Shown here in pieces: positions 25,001 to 37,000 of a stretch of DNA of 64,000 nucleotides; position 1 is the first letter of the stretch, and every line of letters begins with the position of its first letter. This DNA comes from Ciona intestinalis. Lineage: Eukaryota > Chordata > Ascidiacea > Phlebobranchia > Cionidae. Location of the stretch: the NCBI RefSeq assembly GCF_000224145.3, contig NC_020166.2, forward strand, positions 9,086,745 through 9,150,744, read 5' to 3'. The notes beneath the pieces are model-generated. The model saw nothing but the letters and a program-made list of their open reading frames with translations. It had not been told where the DNA came from and ran no database searches. Position numbers and translations under genes: made by a program.

Positions 25001-28000
25001 GTCATGCATTCTACAATGTAAGTTGAACTTACGGTGGAGAGATGAGATTCTGGAATACAGGGTTTGATTTAGTGAACAATAGAAATTTAAGAACAAAGAG
25101 AAAATTAAAAAAAAAGTATTTTTACCAGACATGTCATAAGCTTCAAAAATCTGTCTACTTTATACAAACTATTTTTTTCTGAATTTTTGGATCTCAAGAG
25201 AATAATTCCAATTTTTAAATAATTTTCCAATAAACTTTACCTTTTTAATATCTTACACCTTGACTAATTAGTATTAGGACATCTCTAAAAACCGGCAATT
25301 TTGTTACTTAAAAAAGTATATAAAATTCTCAAATTCCGAATTTTCCTGAATTTTATACTTTAAGTTTTTTTTTTATAAAATCAATTACCTTTTCACACCA
25401 TTATATTTAGCTCACCATTATATTTATCTGGAACTTTGTTACTTAAGAAAAATATATTTAGCTGAAAATTTCAAGGTCTAAATCTAATTTTTTTTATCAG
25501 AATCAATTTTCTATTCATATAGCTCACCTTTATATTTATCCAACACACCACAAGCGAGGTGTGATCCTGGTAACACATTAACTATCATCTGGTCCAATAT
25601 CCCAGGGTTTGGTTTGATCATATGGTGTGAAGTAGATAGTATGTTGTGTAGCATCATGCATGTTCTGTGTAGAAAAATTAGCAACTAAAAGGTTATGGTA
25701 AAAAAATTATAAGCATTAAAAAAAATAAAAATCACCGATAAATTTTCATCTTGATTTACTAACAGTAGTTTTCAAAGAAATGCATCACATTTTTTAACAA
25801 TATTTAGTAAAGATTGTGTTGTTGCTAAATAAATAAATGATTTACAAAAAAAACTGCAAAACATTATTAAATCTCGAAACATACAGTCGCATTTGTTTTA
25901 AAATTTTAACTAAATGTGATACAGGTACATTCTTCTAATTCTGATTAATTTTTCGTTCAGGAATTCTTCTGCACATTGTTTGGATAAAAAGTGTCTATGC
26001 AGAAAACCGACCTGTCATTCACTTTAAGCTGCTTCAATAAATTGAATTCTTGAATAAGTTGAGTAGTTTGTCCAATGTGGCATTTTGCTTTTAAATAGTT
26101 TACATCACTAAGTAGATGCACCAACGCTGTCCCATTACCTGGATGTTACCAATATTAGTTTAAAGGACCAGTTTTGGTTTTACACAAATGGGAACTTCTG
26201 AACACACAAAAATATTTACGACCAAACCAACTAAAAGTCATGTATGTTTATCCACACACTGCAATAGCTTTAAAAACTCGACTGTGGGCATGAGAGTGGA
26301 AACCAAGAATAAATCACTTAAGTTCCCAACCACGAAAATATAAATGACCAAACCAACCAAAAGTCATGCCTGCTTACCCACACACTGCCATAGCTTTAGA
26401 AACTCAACTGTGGGCATGAGAGTGGCAACCATGAATAAACCACTCAAGTTTCCACCCATCAGTATATTACTGCACAAATACTCACCAGACATAGCAAGAT
26501 GTTGTGGTAAAGCCAGCAATGCATTGGAATAAGCACTTGGAGTCAAATCAACTCGGGCCGTTAGTTTGTTTGCCTTGATCTTCGCCAATAACTTGTGGCA
26601 TAGTGTAAGCTTGTTTTTCCCAGCTAAGCCACTGAAGTATCTGCAGAAAAAATAAAGTTAAGTTGCTTAAATTGACTCTGCAGAAAGATAGTACAAACGC
26701 TAAATGCTGCTATCCAAACTGTACCAGATGTTTTGACTGAGTTTAATCTTATACACTCACGGTAATCATAGAACAATTTTAATTTTATTGTTTTACTCAA
26801 AATTTAAAAATAAACTGAATTTTACACAAAATTTAAAAACAAATTGACACAATTTCAGTTTTCTTTTCATACTTTTTGGGCAATAAAACTTAGTTCTATT
26901 TTTTGTTACTCTGGTAAACCTCAAACTACTAATTTATCACCACCTTAACTTTACAGCATCAGCGTAGATCTTGTGAGCAAACGAGATGAAACTTCCACTC
27001 CTAGATCGAGTGAAGAAGATGTTGTGATTGTTTAAAATCCGACAAAAAGTTGATCTTTTTAACTTTCTTGGTTTCTCGGGGTATCTGGATTAAATGGAGA
27101 ATTTCCAAGTTTAAAATGAAAGTTATTTGATGAATAAATGATGTAAACTTCTTTAGTATCATTCATATCATATAGAATATAATGTAGTGTAGTGAAATAA
27201 AGGCATTACCGACAAATATATGGAATTTGCTGTTGCATATTTAGTGAAGGTGTTAATTGAATGCATTTTAACTTTAATGTTAAAATCTCAACGGATATAT
27301 ACAGATATACATGATTATACACATATGTATGTATGAAAGTTGCCATTTAAACACAGCTACACTGATACATATCTTAACTAACATGCACTTCTTGTACAGT
27401 TGAACAGCTTCAAATACGTCTTCTTCCCCCACCCCATTCACACAGCAATATATCAACCCAAGTATAAGAGTACTGGATCCTGCTTCCACCTTTGTCAACC
27501 ATGCATCTAGTAACTTGGGTAGGTCGTGGGGTAATGAATCTATATCTTCTTGAAGAGTTTCGTAAATAGAAAATAACCTGTATAGGATTTTTATTAATAT
27601 AATTGATTTCTATGTAAGTTTGTTCCATCATTAAGAGAGGAAAAATATTTATAAAAGTTTAAAGCGGTTTAGATTTATTGTAGATTTGTTAAATGCTGTA
27701 AATTACAATAACCTTTCTGTAAGAATAAAGTCTTCAGTGAGGCACACCAAAAAACTGGGATATAGTTTTAATGAACACCACAACACCCAGGGAGACGCCA
27801 CTTAACGTCTGATACAGTTTATATAATTATTCAAATAAAGGCAAGGTCTTTAGTGAGGCCCACCCGAGACCTAGGATAATTACCCCAAACCCCGGGGTTA
27901 TAACACCAATACCCATTATAGAAATGTTCAAATAAAGGCAAGGTCTTTAGTAAAACACCCAAGATCTAGGAGAATTATCCCAGCAACCAGGGTGCTAACA

Positions 28001-31000
28001 CTGACACAGATTATATAAGCTATATACTAACCTCATGTACTGACAAGCAGTTTGTAGATAAAGCGGGTTACTTGCCCCATGTTTAGATACCATCCGCTGT
28101 AGTTGGTTGTTGAAGTTTGATTGGTTGAGGGATTTCCCATGATGTGATAACATGGTTCGGATAACTCGTGATTTGTCCCTGGAATGTATCATGCGTTGAT
28201 CATAGGAGTGATGACCAATGGGGTAAGATGGATACTGTTAGTAGAAATATCCTGTATTTCTCAATTTTGTTTTTAACAGTTAACAATGGTGTGTTAGAGG
28301 CATAAGGATACGTTTACAAAATTCAGTAAATATTCTTGGTCTTTGTTAATGAAAAAGGAAATAAAAATGGACAATCTTATCCACAACTATTACAAATATT
28401 ACTGTGTTGGATATTAATAATATATATAGAAAATAGAAGCAGCTGCCTATTAATACCAAATATCTGCAACAAATATTGTAAAAGAGATTTAGATTAAAAA
28501 AAGAAAAAAAGACTTACCTTATACTTAATGGTGGGATTTTAAGAAACACGGCATTCCTTCTGTTTTGCAACACCCAGTGTATTTCAGTGTCCATACAACA
28601 AGTAACAAACAAAGTAACATTGGTTGGTACGGGGTCAGGTAACCACTGTTAATATTAAGGGGTTGTTGGTTAATTGTGTTTTGCTATAGTATCAGTAATG
28701 TATAAAGAAAATAGACTTAGAAAATATATGTGTATTACCCAAACACCCAGGGTGCTACCATCAAACCCCACTGAAGCAGTATATTGACTCTCATTTATAA
28801 AAAGTTTATTTGATAAGAGTCAGGTCTTCAATGAGGCACATCTGAAACCTTGGAAGTAGATGTATTACCCAAACACCCAGGGTGCTATCATCCAAACCCA
28901 ACCGAAACAGTATATTGACACCCAATAATATATATTCTATTCTATGAGGGTGAGGGAGGTCCCTGGGATTTATGCCAGATTTTGCCTATAATACCAATGC
29001 CCAGGGCACGTAAGTATTTTTATGTGACCAGTGTTAACAGTGTGTCTAGAACTTATACATACACACATAACTAACTTGTAAATTTCGTGTTAGATTTTCA
29101 TCACTTATCCCATCCAAGTTATCAATAAACATAGAAATCTTATTTCTTGTTTTCTTGGTAAATTTTTCGACATAAAACCAAAATAATTTGACTGTGTCTT
29201 CATAACTACTCAGCTCTGCTTGATCCTCTGTAAAAATTATAAATTTCAAAACCAGTTCTCCTTAATTGGATTAAAGTAACAAACTTAATAAGTAGCAAGT
29301 GGTTCTAAAACTAAAAAGAGTATTCTACTACTTTGTGAAGCAGTTTAAACATGTTATCAAACATCATTTCTCTTTACCAAAATTACAAATTAAATCGCAT
29401 GGTGCTTTTTACTTGTTTTAAATACAGAACTTATTGTCTGGCAAAACAGTGGAAAATATAGGATTGAAGAGTCTCATAACACTTGGGAGTTACAACAGAT
29501 GTAATGTTTAAAGTTTTAGACCTAGTAGTCAAAGTTTAATGAGCTAAAATATAAAAAAATCAAAGTATGGGGAAAAAACGTCAACACTTTTTATTTAAAG
29601 TTTCAGACCTACACGTTTAAGTTTAATGAGATAGAAAGAGTATTCTTGTAGCCTTTACCTGTGTTATGAAGTAAGTCCCGCAGTGTTAATGTGAAGTAAT
29701 GCAACATAAACTTGACGTCCTTACAATGTGGAGATGAGTTTCCAATGTAATAGAAGAGATTTGCATTCCCACAAACGTGTTCCTTTCCACTGTGAACAAA
29801 GAAATGATCAATTAAGTAAAAAACTAACTTTATAAAAGAATAGGAGAACAAGCCCAACAAATCTAAATCCTCGGAAAAAACATTAGTAGTTACACTAATT
29901 ACTTGTATTTTGGCATAGGAAAGCTGAAATTTTCCTTTCTTTGACATTACAGAGGTTACATTTTTGTCTGCTCCACTAGGCTAAGGATCCAACCGTATGT
30001 TGTCCTATTGTAAGTTACCCTTCGCTAAAAATATGGTGTTACCCTTGTTTTAAAAGTTGTAACTGTATACTCATGTTACTTACCTAAAGGTGCCGTAACT
30101 ATAAAAGTTTAATAACCCATGCAATATAGCTGTATGTTACCTTTTACTTTGTGCATGATGTATAAGAGCTGACATCATGCTTGACTTCCCCACCCCTTCC
30201 ATTCCTACCAACACTACAAGTCCACCATGATCGGTCTTATCATTAGATCCCATATGGGGTAAGCAAGTTTTAATTAAAGGTTCACGACCAACAAACGAAG
30301 ATGAAAAGGTTTGTTGGGTCTGGACTTGAATAAGTGACATCTGGAATAAAACTTGTTAAAACAAGGTAATAAAAAAACTTAAGTCTAACAATAAGAATAT
30401 TTACAAAGTATTAAATGAATAAACCTAACTTATTTATCCCCGTGTTAATAAATAAGCATGAAACATAGATTACTCAAACTGCCAGAAATACGGATTTAAA
30501 ATATATCAGAATATTTGCTTTACATTTTTTAACTGATTTATTCACTGAAAATATAAATACTGACTCAAAATAGATTACAGTATTTATTTTAAATTATTTA
30601 CTTAATTTATCACTAAAACAGCAATAATAAATTAAAATAAATAGCCTACTGCATTTACTTGATTTATTCAATATAAATAGCAACACCGACACGCAAAACA
30701 AAGTAGATTACAGTATTTACAATTAGTTATTTACTTAATTTATCACTGAAAATAAAAATATCAATCTCAAAAAAGATTTTTGTTACATTATTACTTTTAT
30801 CACTGAAAATCGGAAATACCATTCTTACCTCATCCACCTCTGAAACAACATCTTCACTTGGATGCAATTTAAGAATTGCTTGCCACAAATCTTCCAACAC
30901 CTGTTCGTCAAACTGGTTTAAACCGGTTAGTTCCAGTTTCCCCTCCTTTTCCTCACCAACAGAGCAAGTGTAAGTATGAAGGGGAAGACCAGATGAAATA

Positions 31001-34000
31001 ATTCTTTTCTTGAGATTCTATATAATAAAAATTTCTTTGGCTAAAAACATGTAAGTAAAAAAAAACTTGTACAAAGACATTGTAACAACTAAACTCTGGG
31101 CATGGAAGTTGCATTCATAAACTAGTTCCCATCCAAGAGGATGTAAACAAGCAGGTACATAGACAATACTAGCGCCTTAAGAATAACAATGGCATCTTCA
31201 ATTATAGATATACTTTTAATTTCAATAAACCATTGAAGGTTGTAGGTTCAAACCCAAACAAAGTAACATAATTGTCACCAAAACCTTACCTTTAACTTTT
31301 CTCTTTTCTTTTCACTTGTTTCATAAAAATCTTGTTTAAATTTTTTCGGGATTTTTTTCTTTAATGAATTAGAATCTCGGAAATAGAAAAAAGATTTTGA
31401 TTCATTTTGTTCCGCTTCATTGAGGCCTCCCTGTCAAAACAATGGGTGAACAATGAAATTATTATCAACAATCACTCAGTATTGGATAACATAGAGAACT
31501 ATTTTCACAGTGGGTAGCCTGCCTTCCAAAGTTTACAGATTTAAGGTTCGATGCTGCTACCATTGTGGGCGTATGTGTCCTTGGGCAAGACACTTAACAG
31601 CAATTGCTCCAACCCAGTGGTCACTAATGGGTTGTCCAAATTATCAGCCATACATACAAAATCCCCCAAAATAATCACCAACAGACTAACATACACGGTA
31701 ACTTAAGCTGGCACGAGGTGTATGAAGGTTGTCAGCTAATGATTACCAAACAAAAAGCCAAATCATGTCTAACAAAACCAACTTAAAGCGAGCATTTCAT
31801 TATCTGTGACTGAACGTCAGTTATACAAAGTTGTCAGGTACACAAGAAAAATAAAAACAACAAACAGCCAAAACATAAACAACAACAAAAAAAATATGAA
31901 CAACTTACAGCGAGCATTTCATACTCGGTGACTGAACGTGTGGTTGGGAGTTCGTTCAACCATGAAATATCGACCAATGAGAGATCAGATCTCTTCATCA
32001 CATGACCATATCTTTCACCAAGTATACCTGAGATAAAAATAAGTTGACAGTGAGCATGAGGTGTATAAGCCCACCGTATCTGCTAGTGTATAAGTATACA
32101 CCCATGTTATAACTTGCCAGTGAACATGAGGTGTATGAATACACCATGTACGCCTGGTGTATAAGAAGACACCTATGTAATAACCCAACAGTGAGCATGA
32201 GGTGTATGAAAACACCATGTAAGTCTGATGTATAAGAAGACACCTAAGTATTAAATCAACAACAATCATGAGGTGTATGAATACACCATGTATGTCTGGT
32301 GTATAAAAAAACATAAATGTTATAACTCAACAATGGGCATGAGGTGTATGAATACAGCATGTGAGTCTGATGTTTAAGAAGACACCCATGTTATAACTCC
32401 AAAGTGAGCATTCACAAACTCACCAACAAACAAATGACATCGGTTCAATTTCATTCAAACAAATGTTTAATATATGATGTTGATGTTCAGGGTTGGTTCC
32501 CCACCGGAGGTCGCTCTCGTACACCTGGATGTTTCGCATGGCTGCACGTCGTCGTAACTCAGGAAAAATGTTTCGAACAAGAAGATCTCGCTCACTGTGC
32601 ATGTCTGTGAAGTAACAATGCAAATAATAAAAATCTGGATTTTTTTCTAAAATAACCCTTTGACATTTATTTGTTGTTGTACTACCGTCTTTTTATTATA
32701 TAGCCTACTTTATTTATATTAGTTGTATTAGAATTTGGAAACAATTTTATCATGGTGTTGTTAATCTCTCTTATTGTTTTATTTATTGTGTTCTTTGTGG
32801 TTGTCTATCAAATACTTTTACCTTTAAAAGTTGATGATATGAAAACTCTCACAATTGCTGGTTGTTTAACCAAATGTTGATTTGTTTCAACTAAAATTTC
32901 CGGCTCTTTTGGTTCAAGTGATTTTAACTGTCTGAGGTTTTTAACTTTGTCAATATTGTCCACGTAATTCAACTGTGCTTCACCCCCACCCTCTGCTATG
33001 TATCTTAACAACTGGTCACTATATCCAGATATCTGGGAGAAGGTAAACAGAGTTTTATGTTAAATATGTAGTAACTTGTAAGTGCGAACAATGTGCAGGA
33101 AACTTTGTACAATATAACATTATATGATTTGATTTTCAATTACGTTAAAAATATGAACAGCAGCATTTTAAATAAAAACAAACTAAAAAAACTTTGATCT
33201 TTAGTTTTACATTTTCGGTTATCCCAAAAAAATGATATATTTTATATTCCATGCAGCCTTTGAATTTGCAACCTAATTGAAAACCGAATTAAGTTTTGAC
33301 ATGCACGCAGTCAATCCTTGCAGGTTACATTAGCACCATTATAGTTGTACGAATAGTTAAATACCCCACATAAACAAAACATATCCACCTTCACATTTCT
33401 TGCTCCTGCTTCACTAAGAGACATCCCAACTTTTTTTCCCGTCAAATCAACTTCATAAAACATAAGTTTTTTGTTCACTTGCTCACGGTATCTGCATTTA
33501 ATAAACATTAAACATTAATCGAAAGGATACAAACTAGTTACAACCAATCTTGTTTAAATGAGATATTTTTGGTTTAAAATATGAGTTGCCACTTATCAGG
33601 TACAAAATAGTTATCACATTCATACTTCAAATACTAAATGGTTTATACTCTCTCTGCAGGTCTGGTAAATATCACTTGCCCAATCTACTTAAATTTTGTT
33701 TTAAATTATTTTTATATTACTTTAATTTGCTTAATCTAGTTATTGGATACTTATTGGATACTCATGAAAAGTGTTTTGGTCTTGATACGAAACTACAACC
33801 AGAAAAATCTTGTTAAATTGAATTTCAAATTACTTTATTACAGTTTTAAACCAGTTCCAGTTTATCCTGTATACCTCTTTAGTAAGAGTGAAAGATGATC
33901 TTTATCACGCTCTGTTACTCCAGATGAGAGGACAACCATGTTGTCATGGTGATGGACATCGATGAGAGATTCATTCAACAGATCACTAGGGATGAAACGA

Positions 34001-37000
34001 TCTTCGTCTTCCTCATCTTCAGTCATCAACTCAGATAACTTGAGGATGCTTGTCAAGTTACTGAGGATACCTGGAGAATATTGTTTGTTATATAGTTGAA
34101 GTTGAAGATTATAAAGTTAAGTTACTAATTTATTTGTCGGTCACAAAAGTTTACTGGTTAGTCGTTACTAAAGTGAAAGGTAATAAACTACGAGAGAAGT
34201 TTCAAAATTACCAAGAAATATGGCTTGCTACGGAACTAATAAAATCAAATGATAAAGTTAAGTTACCACTACTGTTAACTTTGTGACGGAAAGTTTACAC
34301 AGTAATATTTAAAATAAGGGAAGTATTTTATGTTTAGCCCTGTTAAATGTGAAACAACTTTTACTGGCTGTTATATGTATATATAAACAAACAGAGCAGA
34401 ATAAACTGCCTTCCTGAACCTCAATTAGATTTATATAAAAAAATGAAAAAAAGTAGTGTTTTCCAGTTTTTGCTGAAAAGTAAAAAAATATACACTGAAA
34501 TATACTCAACACATCATGATATGTTTTACCTCCTTTTTCAATTGTGACTTCTCTCACATGCTTCGATGTTTTATGAATGAAGAAAGAGCATGATTCGCAT
34601 GAGCGAGCAAGCATCAAACCAAGCAGAATCGAAATCTCACGAAGATTTCGTTTCGTTCCTGATGTTTTAACAATACAAGTTAAAAACAATATAAGATATT
34701 TATTTTGCAAGGGTTAGGTCTGTACTACACAAGACAAAAATAAGAATTACAAATTTGGGACACATGAGAATTGCAATATGTACTACCCAGTCTAACAACT
34801 AAATATTACCACTAAAGCATACACTTTGAGAGCAATCACTCATAAGTTACAACAATGTAATTGCATTTTAGGTTTGTTTAAACCTTATATGATAAATCAG
34901 CAACTAATCTTTATAAACGTCCTATAACAAGTGAATTAGCGAATATTGCTCTGTATTAAAAAAAAACTTGGCAAAAAGCTGCTGACACACTATTCAGTGA
35001 GTTATGTTTGTATTACAATTGCCATATCCATGCAGAAGTATATGAATACAAACAAATACTGATTTAGTAAACTCATCAGCAACCACTTGGTTGAAACAAT
35101 TGTCGCTAAGTGTATTATGATCTTAATCAGTTGCTGAATGTATAAACACGCTAAACTACCAAATATATAAATGTGAACTGGTAGCGAAACGAACTCAAAA
35201 AACAAGGAATCTTTAATTTTAAAATGGGTAAATATCATACCAAGTGAATTAGCGCTGATGCAAGGGTTATCCATTCTCCCCGACACTTCACATAGCACCA
35301 TCGTGTGGCCACTTATCGGAGACACGTTTAATCGAGTTGCACACTCGATGGCATCGTTGAGAGCCGCACGGTATCGATTTAAGATTTCTAGGTCATATTT
35401 CAATGGCCTAAAAATAAGTTAAGTTAAACAAAGCAAAAAGTTGAAACAATTAATATTATTTTCACATATATCTCTATCTATACATTATATGAACTGTTGT
35501 AGCTTGTTTGTATAACATGTTACAATAATTAATAATATTATCACATATATAACTCTACCTTTACATTATAAAAAATGTTTTTATCTGTTTGTATGAACTG
35601 CTTATATAAATGCTAGCTACACCATTAAATGGACATGGTGAACTTATAATACACAAACACCATACACCCACTTTCTTATATACAAAAGTATATGTCCTTG
35701 TACAACACTTAACTGCACATGCTTACTTCTCATATTTTCGATGTAGATTTCTTCTTATACCATTGATCTGTCTCCATTCAGGGGATTCCCCCTTCCAGTC
35801 ATTAAACTTTCTTTTCTGTGTGGTGAAAACTTCAAGTAATTTTCCTTTTAGAAACATTTTTATTCCCTTCTGTTTGTATTGCTCTGTAACACAATTAATT
35901 TTTATGTCATAAACAGCTTGTACTTCCATTTTATTATATTATTATTATTATAAAAAATTAGGAGTAGTATAAAAATTGAGATTAATTAAGAGGTACACAC
36001 ACATATTTTACACTACCTTGAAGGGAAATTTCTTTCTCCATGTCCGATAAAACTTGAAATGCAGAGAAATATCGAAATGGAAATTGTCGACTCTTTGCAA
36101 CAGATTTCTGGTGGAATAAAATATAATTTTTGTAGTTTTTTTGTAGTTCATGTATAAAGTGGTTCTCAAAAAACAACTCAACTCGGCTTAAGTGACCTTA
36201 ATAATGTTTTCTTCGTAATAATTGTGCCAAAAGAGGTTTAATGTAAAAAGAAATAAATATACTGCGCAGTAGTAATACATCAATGAATCATTTACCTCGT
36301 TGGATAGAAATCTTATAACAGTATTATGATGCTTGACGGATATTCCCGATTTGATCATGTTTCGAATATTTCGTAACATTGCCATGTATGGAACAGCCTT
36401 GTGATCTGTAATGTATATTATTATTGGAAATAAGATTAGGGTAATCACTGTGCTGTTGCAGTCAGCCGGCCAGTAGGGGTACAGTGTCATTACAGCAGCA
36501 CAACTGTGGGCATGGGGGTGGCAACCATGGCAAGGGCATGGGGGTGGCAAACCATGACCTCATGTGTCTATGACTTTATACAGAAAAAATGGTTGCCACA
36601 AAACAACTCACAACCCACCAAGCAGTTCTTCCCATGTCTTTGCATTATTCCCTTTCAATGAAACTTGCGTCTCCCAAGTCTCAGGAACAGGAAGTTTCAT
36701 CCGCTTGCCTGACAAGGTAGAATCCCACGAACCTTCCAAACCACTTCTGTAGAACTCCTCTACACTTAATGGGTATCTGTGGAATCATATAAATCCTAAT
36801 CACCTCAAAAATCACTGTTGGAAATTTGCATGACGGCATGAACAAAACACCAAAAACCTATAACAGCATTTCAACAGAAAATTTTATTTTGGTTCCGACT
36901 TTCTAGGTGAATTAAGTAAATGCTATGCAGTTTTAAATGAAGATGTGTTTTAAAAATGCCAAGCGAGGAAAATGTAAAAGCGTCTGCGATGATAACAATT

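Larger units (their letters stand above)
25528..31017 (-). other. TEP1 exons 20-30: NACHT NTPase and following helical region
   Basis: Exons at 31017-30829, 30340-30141, 29789-29659, 29227-29076, 28645-28518, 28178-28032, 27577-27383, 27084-26944, 26640-26486, 26138-26012 and 25664-25528. Walker A is VGMEGVGKSSM (about 30177-30210), a canonical GxxGxGKS. Walker B is ISMFIDNLDGIS (about 29100-29140), hydrophobic residues followed by acidic. Exon 27577-27383 (DAWLTKVE...GLIYCCVNGVGEEDVFEA) has the look of the winged-helix segment that follows NACHT modules. Both nucleotide-binding motifs look intact, so ATP or GTP binding is expected. Confidence 0.87.
31290..34070 (-). other. TEP1 exons 14-19: linker and DUF4062 domain
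   Basis: Exons at 34070-33875 (acidic, MTEDEEDEDR), 33491-33389, 33032-32822, 32604-32424, 32027-31909 and 31430-31290. The DUF4062 signature spans two exons: VRVFISSTFKG then DMHSERDLLVRNIFPELRRR, with YESDLRWG and ILGERYG following. DUF4062 is a recurrent N-terminal partner of NACHT ATPases in animals and bacteria, but its biochemical role is not settled. The 3' end of exon 32027-31909 has a decayed tandem copy at 31779-31817. Confidence 0.88.

Noticed and set aside
25032..25048. Mini-exon candidate between TTCCAG and GTAAGT in TEP1.
   Set aside because: Its 17-nt length does not reconcile the phases of the flanking exons, so it was not included in the model.
31998..32314. Overlapping 81- and 99-residue frames rich in HTPH/YTSCSL repeats.
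   Set aside because: They are translations of the 71-bp noncoding tandem repeat. The period is not a multiple of three, so repeats shift frame each unit.
36440..36560. Repeated GGGCATGGGGGTGGCAACCATG near a TEP1 exon, considered as a regulatory motif.
   Set aside because: It is a short direct repeat belonging to dispersed family A, so no regulatory claim is justified.
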